A stretch of 64,000 bases of DNA, from contig NZ_AXAU01000011.1 of the NCBI RefSeq assembly GCF_000472965.1, positions 1 to 64,000 of the forward strand, in the 5' to 3' direction. This document shows, one piece after another, positions 1 to 7,838 of this stretch (positions are counted from its first letter, which is position 1; every line of letters starts with the position of its first letter). Under the pieces are notes generated by a model, which did not search any database, was not told where the DNA came from, and saw only the letters and a list, made by a program, of their open reading frames with translations. This DNA is from Bradyrhizobium murdochi (lineage in GTDB: Bacteria > Pseudomonadota > Alphaproteobacteria > Rhizobiales > Xanthobacteraceae). The position numbers and the translations under genes are program-made.

Positions 1-199
1 GATTGGCATTGAAGCCCGCCACCACCCCGCGCAGACTGTCGTTCCTGCTCAGCTGCGCGTAGATCAGCGCCACCAGATGATCCCAGCTCTTGAATGACTT
101 GTCGTAGGCATCCCCGCCCAGACGATCCACAACTGTCTGAAACTGCCGCCGATTGATCGGTTCAAGGAGCCTTCCAAAAATGCTATCGCGAAATCGCAT
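1..199 (-). CDS. IS4-like transposase, N-terminal part (cut by window edge)
   Basis: The reverse strand reads openly from an ATG at 199 to the window edge, giving 66 residues that begin MRFRDSIFGRLLEPINRRQF. This matches the DUF4372 N-terminal domain of IS4-type DDE transposases, including the later SWDHLVALIYAQLS and SLRGV segments. The catalytic DDE domain would lie to the left, outside the window. The start codon sits inside an 11-bp inverted repeat (196-206 with 252-262). A GAAGG ribosome-binding site lies about 7 nt upstream. The terminal inverted repeat of the element was not located with confidence; it probably lies between about 260 and 335. Confidence 0.8.
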   Translation of the reverse strand, partial: MRFRDSIFGRLLEPINRRQFQTVVDRLGGDAYDKSFKSWDHLVALIYAQLSRNDSLRGVVAGFNAN

Positions 200-262
200 G
201 CTCGGCCTTCTGTGTCTCGACAACCAGAAAAGGCCGATTTGCCTCGGTCTCGCCGAGCATGC
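196..262 (-). repeat. Inverted repeat covering the transposase start codon
   Basis: GCATGCTCGGC at 196-206 is exactly complementary to GCCGAGCATGC at 252-262. Inside it, GGCCTT (204-209) can pair alternatively with AAGGCC (230-235), which would cover the ribosome-binding site. In an RNA reading into the element from outside, either fold would hide the start of translation. IS10 uses this kind of protection against read-through expression. The pairing is seen in the sequence; the function is inferred. Confidence 0.55.
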
Positions 263-335
263 ACCGCGACATAGTGAATCATTCCCCGGACAGCCCTGCG
301 CAAGAGCGGGGCGAGGGAGCGCACCGCCCTCGCCT

Positions 336-1196
336 CTAACCCAGCACCGTCTTGCCGCTCTTGATCACCGTGACGCCGCGCGACTTCACCTTCGCCTCGA
401 ACGAGACGATATTGCCGTCCTTCCACATCTCCATCGTTACGGTTTCGCCGGGATAGACCGGCGAGGAAAAGCGCGCGACGTGCTGCTTGAACGCGGACGG
501 ATCGTAATCGGCGTAGGTCTGCAGCACGCCGCGGCAAGTGATGCCGTAGGTGCACATGCCGTGCAGGATCGGCCGCGGAAAGCCGGCCTTCTTCGCAAAC
601 TCGGGATCTGAGTGCAGCGGATTGCGGTCGCCGCAGAGGCGGTAGACCAGCGCCTGGTCCGGCCGCGTCGTGATGTCGACGATCTTGTCCGGCGCCCGGT
701 TCGGCACCTTGTGCGGCTCGGGCTGGCCTTCGGAAGGGCCGCCAAAGCCGCCGTCGCCGCGTGCGAAACGCGAAGCGACGAGCGTGGCCAGCTTGTCGCC
801 GTTCTCATCCTTCAACACGGTCTGGTGCCGGATGACCGCGCCCTTATCCTTGCCCTTGTCGAAGACGTCGAGCACGGTGGAGTCGGCCGTGATCTTGGCC
901 GCGCTTGGCAGCGGCTTGTGGAAGGTGATGTCGCGCTCGCCATCGACCACCATGACACGGTTGAGGTTCATCTCGCCGGGGCTTGAGCCCCAGGCCGCCA
1001 CCGAGGCGAAGGTCGGCACGACCTTGAGCGGACGCGGCGTCAGCGTGCCCTCATTGACGAAGGCGAGTTCGTTCTCATCCATCGGATCGGCGCCCATGCC
1101 GATGCCATAGGCGTAGAGCATCACCTCGCGATCGGTATAGGCGTATTTCTGGCCAAGATTTTTCAGGGCCATGAGCTGTTCGTAGTTGATCGGCAT
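336..1196 (-). CDS. MaoC-family enoyl-CoA hydratase (double hot-dog)
   Basis: This 286-residue protein has the two-hot-dog architecture of peroxisomal-type (R)-enoyl-CoA hydratases. The hydratase 2 motif is in the C-terminal half (YRLCGDRNPLHSDPEFA), with the expected catalytic Asp190 and His195, followed by PILHG. It should hydrate trans-2-enoyl-CoA to 3-hydroxyacyl-CoA in the cytoplasm. A GGGGAGAA ribosome-binding site precedes the ATG. It is the last gene of a minus-strand set with a thiolase and a DUF35 protein, separated from them by a repeat element. This suggests beta-oxidation-like breakdown of a branched, aromatic or sterol side chain. The substrate cannot be told from sequence. Confidence 0.88.
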   Translation of the reverse strand: MPINYEQLMALKNLGQKYAYTDREVMLYAYGIGMGADPMDENELAFVNEGTLTPRPLKVVPTFASVAAWGSSPGEMNLNRVMVVDGERDITFHKPLPSAAKITADSTVLDVFDKGKDKGAVIRHQTVLKDENGDKLATLVASRFARGDGGFGGPSEGQPEPHKVPNRAPDKIVDITTRPDQALVYRLCGDRNPLHSDPEFAKKAGFPRPILHGMCTYGITCRGVLQTYADYDPSAFKQHVARFSSPVYPGETVTMEMWKDGNIVSFEAKVKSRGVTVIKSGKTVLG

Positions 1197-1242
1197 TTCG
1201 TTTCTTCTCCCCGAACCTCTTTTGCTGGCGCCCGTTACAGCG

Positions 1243-1385
1243 CCCTCTCCCCTTGCGGGAGAGGGCTACACCGGCAGCGCCTCAAACTCTTTTGGGTGAG
1301 GGGTTGGCTCCGCGGACACATGTCCCTCGCGGAGAGAACCCCTCATCCGGCGCTTCGCGCCACCTTCTCCCACAAGGGGAGAAGG
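1243..1385. repeat. Intergenic palindromic repeat (CCCTCTCCCC...GGGGAGAAGG type)
   Basis: The segment between DUF35 and maoC holds two nested palindromes. CCCTCTCCCC/GGGAGAGGG forms one hairpin at about 1243-1266. GGGTGAGGGGTT near 1300 pairs with AACCCCTCATCC near 1339, and CCTTCTCCC/GGGGAGAAGG forms a third hairpin at the right end. It looks like a dispersed non-coding repeat of this bacterial group. It lies inside a probable operon and may serve as a processing site or attenuator. Confidence 0.6.
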
Positions 1386-1391
1386 TACTTA

Positions 1392-1781
1392 CTAGGCCGC
1401 GGTGAAGAACGGCAGTGGGGCGCCGTCGGTTGGCTTCCACACCAGCTTCACCTTCTGGCCGATCTTGATCTTCTCCAGATCGCAATCGACGATGTTGGTC
1501 TGCAGCGAGGGGCCTTCCTTCAGCGTCACATAAGCGATCGCATATGGACCGGTCGGCGATTTCCGCATCAGGCTGTAGGTGTAGACCGTCGCTTCACCCG
1601 AACTTTCCTCCCACACCGTCTTGTCCGAAAAACAGAACGGGCAGATCGAGCGTGGGAAGTAGTGCGCCTCGCCGCAAGCCGTGCAGCGCTTGATCATGAA
1701 CTTGCCGGCCTTGGCGGCTTCCCAGAACGGGGCGGTTTCGGGATTGGTCGCCGGCGCCGGATATCTCTTGCTATCTGCCAT
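1392..1781 (-). CDS. DUF35 OB-fold/Zn-ribbon acyl-CoA-associated protein
   Basis: The 129-residue product has a rubredoxin-like Zn ribbon with Cys33, Cys36, Cys47 and Cys50 (CTACG...CPFC), then an OB fold. This is the standard DUF35 partner of thiolase-like and HMG-CoA-synthase-like enzymes, which it helps to hand on acyl groups. The ATG at 1781 overlaps the thiolase stop codon (TGATG), so translation is probably coupled. A longer open frame exists upstream of this ATG but lies within the thiolase gene. The usual family size and the overlap both favour the shorter start. Confidence 0.9.
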   Translation of the reverse strand: MADSKRYPAPATNPETAPFWEAAKAGKFMIKRCTACGEAHYFPRSICPFCFSDKTVWEESSGEATVYTYSLMRKSPTGPYAIAYVTLKEGPSLQTNIVDCDLEKIKIGQKVKLVWKPTDGAPLPFFTAA

Positions 1782-2929
1782 CACACGCGCTCCAGAATGC
1801 AGGTTGAGGCGGCGTGACGCACGCCGAGAAGACCGCCGGTGCCATGGGCGATCGCGAGGTCGCAATTTTGCACCTGCACCTTCGGATGCGCTTCGCCGCG
1901 CAATTGGCGAACGGCCTCGAGAATTTTCGTCATGCCGCCACGGTTGACCGGGTGATTGCTGCAGAGGCCGCCGCCATCGGTGTTGAACGGCAGCTTGCCG
2001 ACGCCCGAAATGAGATTGCCGTCAGCGACGAACTTGCCGCCCTCGCCTTTCTTGCAGAAGCCGAGGTCTTCGAGCTGCATCAGCACCGTGATGGTGAAGC
2101 TGTCGTAGATCGAGGCGTATTTGATGTCCTTCGGCGTCACGCCCGCTTCCTCGAACGCGCGCGGGCCGGACCAGACGCCGGCGGAATACGTGAGATCGAG
2201 ATCCTTGCCGCCGCGCGGACCCTTCATCGCCTCGCCATGGCCGATCAGCCGCACCAGCGGCTTCTTCAGGCTCTTGGCGATCTCCGGCGTGGTCACGATC
2301 ATCGCCCCGCCGCCATCGGTGACGACGCAGCAGTCCATGCGGTGCAGCGGATCCGAGATCATCGGCGAGTTGATGACGTCCTCGACGGTGACGACTTCCT
2401 TCAGCATGGCGTGCGGGTTGTACTGTGCGTGATGCGAGGCCGCGACTTTGATCCAGGCGAGCTGTTCGCTGGTGGTGCCGTAGTCGTGCATATGGCGCAT
2501 GGCACACATGCCATAAGCATTGTGGGTGGTGGCGCCATAGGCCGCCTCGAAATCGGCCTCTGCGCCCGCTGCGCGCGGCGGCATCGGGCCGGTGCGCGGC
2601 TTGCCCGCGAGCGTGACCAGCGCGATCGAGCATTTGCCCGCGGCAATCGCTTCGGCCGCGTGGCCGAGATGGATCAAATAGGAACAGCCGCCGGTCTCGG
2701 TAGAATCGACGTGGCGCACCTTCAATCCGAGGTAATCGACCATCGGCCAGGCGCCGCCGGGAGCGTCACCGGCGCAGAAATAGCCATCGATATCGGCTTT
2801 GGTGAGCCCGGCATCCTCGATCGCGCCCTTGGCGACCTCGGCGTGCAACTGTGCCGTTGATTTATCGGGTGCGTGCCGGGTGGGATGCTCGTAGATCCCG
2901 GCAATGTAGGCTTTGCCTTTGATGGTCAA
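1781..2929 (-). CDS. Thiolase-family protein (SCP-x/lipid-transfer type)
   Basis: This 382-residue protein belongs to the thiolase fold. The N-terminal half carries a Cys82 nucleophile in TGGCSYL, and the C-terminal half has NHPVNRGG and AHGTGG. The second catalytic Cys of classical degradative thiolases (CxG) is replaced by HGTGG, as in non-classical SCP2-type thiolases that work with a DUF35 partner. Translation appears to start at TTG (2929), with GGAG about 8 nt upstream. It is the first gene of the set and overlaps the DUF35 start. It probably carries out the C-C cleavage step with the Zn-ribbon partner. Confidence 0.88.
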   Translation of the reverse strand: MTIKGKAYIAGIYEHPTRHAPDKSTAQLHAEVAKGAIEDAGLTKADIDGYFCAGDAPGGAWPMVDYLGLKVRHVDSTETGGCSYLIHLGHAAEAIAAGKCSIALVTLAGKPRTGPMPPRAAGAEADFEAAYGATTHNAYGMCAMRHMHDYGTTSEQLAWIKVAASHHAQYNPHAMLKEVVTVEDVINSPMISDPLHRMDCCVVTDGGGAMIVTTPEIAKSLKKPLVRLIGHGEAMKGPRGGKDLDLTYSAGVWSGPRAFEEAGVTPKDIKYASIYDSFTITVLMQLEDLGFCKKGEGGKFVADGNLISGVGKLPFNTDGGGLCSNHPVNRGGMTKILEAVRQLRGEAHPKVQVQNCDLAIAHGTGGLLGVRHAASTCILERV

Positions 2930-3277
2930 ATCGTTCTCCGTTGGCGTTTCTTCTTTCCGAAAGTTTTTCTGGCCTGTCGCCGCCCCCTTGGCAAGCGCGG
3001 AAATATTCCGCCGGGCGAGAGCGTAGCGACTAGACTCAAGTCGGGATGATTATCGGCGAAAATCTTATCAGGCCGGAGCGTGCGTCGGCCGTTCGGCTTC
3101 ACGTTTCACGACGCCGCGTTCTGGCGGCGCGGCGCGCCCGAGTTCTGCATGGTCGCCTGCCCTCCTTTATGAGAGGCGCAGGGAATGCCGGGTGACGGCA
3201 GCGGGCTTGGGGGCGGTTTTGGATGGGTGCCGCACGATCGGCGGCCGCTGATTTGCTGACGGGCCAACCAGCAAGCG
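2930..3277. other. Intergenic region, no gene seen
   Basis: This is about 350 bases between the thiolase start and the end of the GcrA-like gene. The open frames here are short, lack ribosome-binding sites and show no recognisable protein signature. The promoter of the thiolase operon should lie at the left end. No clear -35/-10 pair could be assigned. Confidence 0.5.
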
Positions 3278-3604
3278 TCAGCCGGTATTCCTGACCGCAT
3301 CAACCAGCATCGCGTAGAGCTGGCGCTTGGTGAATTCCTTGGGCTGCGTTGCCGCTGGCTTGCGCGGGGACATGACCTTGTCCACCGGGCGGGTGCAGGC
3401 CGACAGCGCCGTCTTTCGCTTCGGCACCGACACGATCCTGGGGTTCGCGGTAGGCGGCTTACGACCGCGCTTCTGGCCCATGCGCTGCAACTTGGCGCTC
3501 ACGGCATTGCGGCTCAGGCCCAGCCGATTTGCGATCTGACCGGCGCTGTGGCCGTCGGCCCAGAGCTTTTTGAGCAGTGCTACGTCTTTCGCATCCCAAC
3601 CCAT
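3278..3604 (-). CDS. GcrA-like cell-cycle regulator homologue
   Basis: The 108-residue product opens with MGWDAKDVALLKKLWADGHS and GQIANRLG-LSRNAVSAKLQRMG. This is the helix-turn-helix domain of GcrA, the sigma70-binding cell-cycle regulator of alphaproteobacteria. A basic linker and a short C-terminal helix follow. GcrA itself is usually longer (about 170 residues) with a C-terminal RNA-polymerase-binding domain, so this is probably a GcrA-like paralogue. An ATG nine bases upstream is also possible. The internal ATG was preferred because family members begin MGW. No strong ribosome-binding site is visible for either. Confidence 0.75.
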   Translation of the reverse strand: MGWDAKDVALLKKLWADGHSAGQIANRLGLSRNAVSAKLQRMGQKRGRKPPTANPRIVSVPKRKTALSACTRPVDKVMSPRKPAATQPKEFTKRQLYAMLVDAVRNTG

Positions 3605-3788
3605 GGCGATCATTATACATCGACTGCGAGCGACAGGCTAGTCGTTGCTCACGTTGCTCGAGCGAGGAGATGGTCTCGTCGTTAATGCCGCGTCGTTGAG
3701 GATGGATGACGTCTGCTGGCGGGCCGCGGCTCCGCCCCCGATCTGAGCTGAACTCAACGCCATTCCGCGAACGCGATCTGAATCGATC

Positions 3789-4364
3789 TCAGTGCCTGGC
3801 CAGTGTCTTGTACGCCGTAATGGCGCGCTTGAGGTCGTCGTACTCCTCACAGGGAAGCAGGCAGAGATTTTCCAGCGCCGCCAGCAGTTGCTGTGCCTTG
3901 GCCGGCTCCCCCAGCACCAGATAAGCCTCACCGAGATGCCCATGGGCGCTGCGGTGACGTGAGTTCAGCATCAGAGCTTTTTGATAATGGCCAATCGCCG
4001 GCCCGATCTGACGCAGCCGCCGATAGGCATAGCCGATATAATTCTGGATATCGGCATTGGTCGGATCGCGCAGTGCCGCAAGTTCGAACGCTGCGATTGC
4101 GCCACTCCAATTCTCCGCGCGCAGTGCCCTCTTGCCGGCCGTGAAATCAGGATCGAGCTGCGCCCAGTCGGTGTCTGACTCAACGGCTGCCATGGTGGTG
4201 CAGATCGGCCAGGCTTCTGCCGTGGTGGCCGCATCAGCCCGACTTTCGAGCCCGTCGAACGGCGCTGTCGTCGCGGTCCGCCAGCCCGGCGAGCTTAACG
4301 AATAGGCGGCCACGCCGCTCACCAGCACGCCGAGCATCATTGCCAATGCGACCGACCGGATCAT
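3789..4364 (-). CDS. Exported TPR-repeat protein
   Basis: The protein has 191 residues with an N-terminal hydrophobic signal segment (about residues 1-23). Two or three tetratricopeptide repeats follow (ENWSGAIAAFELAALRDPTN, then AIGHYQKALMLNSRH and GHLGEAYLVLGEP). Such repeats mediate protein contacts in the periplasm. Two cysteines (CLLPC) near the C terminus could form a disulphide. The ATG at 4364 is preceded by GGGAAGG; an in-frame GTG six bases upstream is the alternative. It lies 52 bases beyond the next TPR gene on the same strand, so the two may be co-transcribed. The partner is unknown. Confidence 0.7.
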   Translation of the reverse strand: MIRSVALAMMLGVLVSGVAAYSLSSPGWRTATTAPFDGLESRADAATTAEAWPICTTMAAVESDTDWAQLDPDFTAGKRALRAENWSGAIAAFELAALRDPTNADIQNYIGYAYRRLRQIGPAIGHYQKALMLNSRHRSAHGHLGEAYLVLGEPAKAQQLLAALENLCLLPCEEYDDLKRAITAYKTLARH

Positions 4365-4416
4365 CGTCACCTTCCCGACCTGATGGCTTCAGGCCACTGG
4401 CCCGGGCAACCAGGAA

Positions 4417-6018
4417 TTATTTTCGTACACCACCTATCGTCTCGTCCCGGCGCACGTATGCCTGGGCTACACGGATTTCCTGCCGCTCCGTATCGGCGTT
4501 GCTGGCCAAGTTCACCAGCTTGCCAAAGTAATCGGCGGCCTTCTGGCGATCACCTGCGCTGTCAGCCGCGCGAGCGGCTCCCCAGAACGCGCGGAAGCGG
4601 TTGGGCGTCTGCTTGAGTGCAGTCTCGAACTCGTTCAGGGCTGCAACAGGCTGCCCCGTCTCAAGAAGTAATTCGGCCAGCAATTCGCGGAACGGATACA
4701 GACGATTCTCCATCGCCACGTGCTTGACGCTACCGTCCTCTCCATCGGCCGCGGCCTGCATGAACCGCAGCGCCTGATCCGTCGCACCTTCCTTCAGTGC
4801 GATCCAGGCCGAAATGGCAAGCATCTGCTCCTCGGTCCGATCCGCCCAGTAGGATTGGTCGGCGCGCTGCAGTGTCGTTCGTAGCGCCTTCATCGCTTCG
4901 ATCTCTGCTTTGGCGCCTGCAAGATCACCCGTGCGGGCCATGCCCAGGCCACGCGTGAAGCGGATCAACGAATCCGCCATCGGATATTGGGTGGCAGTCA
5001 TCGGCAGCTCAGCAGCGCCAGCCCAATCCGCTCTTTCCAGGACGTAGCGCGCCGGCATCGCCGCCTTGGCGGTGAAATTCACGAAGTTGATCGGACGATC
5101 GCCGCGGTCGGCGGTGGCAAGCGACTTCTTGATCATCGCCTCGGCCTTGGCGTCCTGTGCGAGCTGCAGATGTGCGTAAACCGTAAAATCCGACGCGTGA
5201 TAGTAGTCGGGCTGGATTTCAAGCGCCGACGCGTTGGAGGCGATGGATTCTTCCCAAAGCCCCACCATTGAGTAGATGTGCGACGGCATGTGCCGCGCAT
5301 GTGGCACGGCCGGCGCAATGCCGGCATAGCGCCGCGCCGATGCGATCCCCTTCTCGGCAAGTGGCGGGAAATCGTAGGCGTGAATGAGGTAGTGCGTCAC
5401 GCCCGGATGCTGCGGGTTCTGCTCGTGGAGTTTTTCCAGAAGCGCCGCCGACTTGATCTGATTGGCATATGTGAGGTCGCTCTTCGGTGCCGCGGCTTGA
5501 AGCGTCAAGGCATAAAAGGCCTGGACTTCGTAGTCGTCAGGATAGTTTTGCGCCATCTGCGCCATCGCGGCATTGTAGGCCGCCAGCCGGGCATTTACGG
5601 CGACCTTGTCATGGTCGCGGAAGTAGGCGCTCAGCGCCTCGATCCAATCGCGCTCGCGCTGGGTCTTCGGCCCGGCAGCTCGCGCCTTCTCGAGTGCCTC
5701 CCAAGCTGCCTGCGCATCCGCTCGTGACGGAGTAGTTGCAAGGGTGTTACCGAGAAAGTCCATGGCCACGCCCCAATACGCCATGGCGCAAGTGGGATCC
5801 TGCTGCAGGATCTCTTCGAATTTTCGGCGGGCAATCAAGAACCAGTACGAATGAAGCATGGCGACGCCGCGGTCAAACTCGACCTGGACTTTGGGGTCGC
5901 AGGAGATAGGAAAGCTCACCTTACCGAGCTTTTCGTCTTGCTGGCCGATTGCGCCGCTTGCGAGCGCCGCAGTGATCACGCCGGCGGCAAATAAGGTTCG
6001 TCCCGATTTCGCGTTCAT
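4417..6018 (-). CDS. Large exported TPR-repeat protein
   Basis: From ATG 6018, which has GGAG 9 nt upstream, the product is 533 residues with a signal peptide (LFAAGVITAALASGAIGQ) and repeated TPR helices throughout. Examples are YWGVAMDFLGNT, EESIASNASALEIQPDYYH and PVAALNEFETALKQTPN. The frame is open much further upstream, but that part is compositionally odd and has no signal peptide. The PHARHMPSHIYSMVGLWEES segment is typical of a conserved bacterial TPR family seen beside metal- and redox-related genes. The function is not established. It is transcribed toward the smaller TPR gene. Confidence 0.78.
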   Translation of the reverse strand: MNAKSGRTLFAAGVITAALASGAIGQQDEKLGKVSFPISCDPKVQVEFDRGVAMLHSYWFLIARRKFEEILQQDPTCAMAYWGVAMDFLGNTLATTPSRADAQAAWEALEKARAAGPKTQRERDWIEALSAYFRDHDKVAVNARLAAYNAAMAQMAQNYPDDYEVQAFYALTLQAAAPKSDLTYANQIKSAALLEKLHEQNPQHPGVTHYLIHAYDFPPLAEKGIASARRYAGIAPAVPHARHMPSHIYSMVGLWEESIASNASALEIQPDYYHASDFTVYAHLQLAQDAKAEAMIKKSLATADRGDRPINFVNFTAKAAMPARYVLERADWAGAAELPMTATQYPMADSLIRFTRGLGMARTGDLAGAKAEIEAMKALRTTLQRADQSYWADRTEEQMLAISAWIALKEGATDQALRFMQAAADGEDGSVKHVAMENRLYPFRELLAELLLETGQPVAALNEFETALKQTPNRFRAFWGAARAADSAGDRQKAADYFGKLVNLASNADTERQEIRVAQAYVRRDETIGGVRK

Positions 6019-6519
6019 CGTGAGTCTCCTTTGAGCCTTGTAATCGTCCGTAAGTTCAGTGATCAGATACCTCTCTCTGTCCCTCCTTATTCTCCAATCT
6101 CGGTTTGTTGCTCTGTGCCCGGACATTGCGCGCACCGGTCCACTGCGCGGCAAACTGCGCCTGCAACCGTTTTGAATGAATGTGCAATGCTTGCCGTTGA
6201 AGGCACCGACGTTGCCCTCAATCACAGGATTTCGGCACGTCTGTCTGGCGCTGATCGACTGAACTCTAACTCTCTTTCCACGCCCCCGGAAGAGCGGAGA
6301 GTAAGGTCCGGAATGTGCACAAAAGCGGGCATTTGACCGCCTCTTCGGATTCATGAAATTCCGCATGGAGTGGCAAAGCCAACGGGTCGCGCGAACGCGC
6401 GCCCGATGACAGGCTCCGCGTGCCCACCATAACGAGCGGAGGCGGCCACGTTCGCCATAGCTGGGCGATGCCTGCTTCGCGGGGATGCCGGCGGAAGCTC
6501 CTGTCACACCATGATCGGC
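6019..6519. other. Intergenic region with partial repeat, no gene seen
   Basis: About 500 bases lie between the TPR gene start and the broken ZntB gene. Frames on both strands lack ribosome-binding sites and family signatures. The segment around 6405-6445 (GATGACAGGCTCCGCG, GTGCCCACCATAACGAGCGG) resembles pieces of the dispersed repeats found elsewhere in the window. It looks like decayed repeat debris. Confidence 0.5.
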
Positions 6520-7503
6520 CTACAGGGCCTTGGTCCGCCTAAGCAGCCACCAGGTCAGTGCTCCCGCGGCGATCACCAGCAGAAGCGCGTACCAGGTGCC
6601 GCCGTCGCCGGTCTGGAACGGCATATCCTTGGTGTTCATGCCGAAGAAGCCGGTGACCAGCGTCGAAGGCAGCATGCACGCGGTCAGGACCGACAGCGTG
6701 AACAGGCGGCGGTTGGTGATCGCCGTCATGCGGCCGGCGATCTCGTCCTGCAGCAGCCGGGCGCGCTCATAGATCGCGCTGAACTCGTAGTCGAGCGCGT
6801 CGAACTTCTGCGCAAGCTAGCGCATCGCCGACAGCAGGATTTCGGATTCGACGTCCTCGCGCGTCTCCATGCGATGAAACAGCGCACGGATCTGCGACAA
6901 CTGCCGCCGCGTGCGGATCGCCCGCAAGCGCACGCGGCCGAGCCGCAACCGCTCATCGTCGATCTCATCGTGCAGGACATGATTCTCAACGATGTCGAGC
7001 TCGTCCCCGAGGCTGGCCGAATAGCGTCCGATCACATCGGCGAACTGGTCGACGATCGCATCGAACAGCGACACCGGGGTTGGAAACTTGCGGCCGCTAT
7101 CGAGCGCACGCCGCGTCAGCTCGATCGCGCGCAGCGGCTTGCGCCGAGCCGTGATCATCAGCTTTGACGATATCGCAAAGTGCACCCGCACGAGATCGTC
7201 GCCCTCCTGTATGAACTCCTGGCGCAGGTCAGGCAAAACGCCGGCGATCTCCTCGTCGAAAATATCGAGGCGAATGTGCTCGTCGGCATCGAGCAGGGTC
7301 TCGCGCGCGACATCGGACAGTGCAGCACTCCCGGCGAGCCAGTCGTGGCAGCGACGGTTGGACAGATTGAAATGCAACCACAGCCAGCCGTGCGGATCAG
7401 CGAGTTCCGCATCGAGGTTGGCGACATCGAGCTTCGTCGCGGAGCCGTCGCCCGCGAAGCGATAGGCAGAAATGATGCCGATGTCGGCGAGGGCCTAATC
7501 CAT
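6520..7503 (-). pseudogene. zntB: ZntB/CorA-family divalent cation transporter with two in-frame TAG codons
   Basis: A single reading frame runs from ATG 7503 to the TAG at 6520 and would encode 327 residues, the length of E. coli ZntB. It has the soluble N-terminal funnel domain (HGWLWLHFNLS, LDIFDEEIAGVLPDLR) and a long helix. Two membrane segments follow, with the GMN signature (TGFFGMNTKDMPF). TAG codons interrupt it at codon 3 (7497-7495) and codon 229 (6819-6817). Each is one C-to-T change from CAG. The second stop removes both membrane helices, so the gene is probably inactive unless the stops are read through. No frameshift was seen. Confidence 0.82.
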
Positions 7504-7619
7504 CCGCTAACCCGTTGCTGGTGTGAAGCAGGCAATGCGTCAACGCAATGGCAAGCTGATGGCGACTACACCCCATCAAAGCTCTAGAGACAAGGTCTGA
7601 TTCAACTGAGCAGTGAATC

Positions 7620-7710
7620 GTAGGGTGGGCAGAGCGAAGCGTGCCCACCATTCACGAGCGGAGTGTTGGATGGTGGGCACGGCGCGAAGAGCGCCTTTGT
7701 CCGCCCTACG
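7620..7710. repeat. GTAGGGTGGGC palindromic repeat, copy 1
   Basis: The element starts GTAGGGTGGGC and ends CCGCCCTACG. It holds an inner inverted pair, GTGCCCACCATTC and ATGGTGGGCAC. The same element recurs at 18358-18451 and 19778-19875. It lies between the broken zntB and the IorAB gene. Confidence 0.7.
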
Positions 7711-7719
7711 CGGCTCTCG

Positions 7720-7838
7720 TGCCCCGGACGCAGCGCGGCGCGACAGTGCTGCGCTGCTGAGCCGGGGCCTATGCGGTGAGATGGGTCCCGGCTCTGCGGC
7801 GCAACGCTATGCGTTGCGCCGCGTCCGGGACACGGGGC
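7720..7838. repeat. GC-rich dispersed palindromic element downstream of the ior gene
   Basis: The segment contains CCCCGGACGCAGCG and its inverse GCCGCGTCCGGGACACG, with an inner palindrome (GCGGCGCAACGC...GCGTTGCGCCGC). It ends at the stop codon of the IorAB gene. No coding potential is apparent. Only one full copy was seen in this window. Confidence 0.5.

Noticed and set aside
1814..2860. 348-residue plus-strand frame
   Set aside because: Antisense to the thiolase gene, composition typical of reverse-complement shadow, no ribosome-binding site.
6019..6507. N-terminal extension of the large TPR protein
   Set aside because: The internal ATG has a good ribosome-binding site and a signal peptide; the extension has neither and contains repeat debris.
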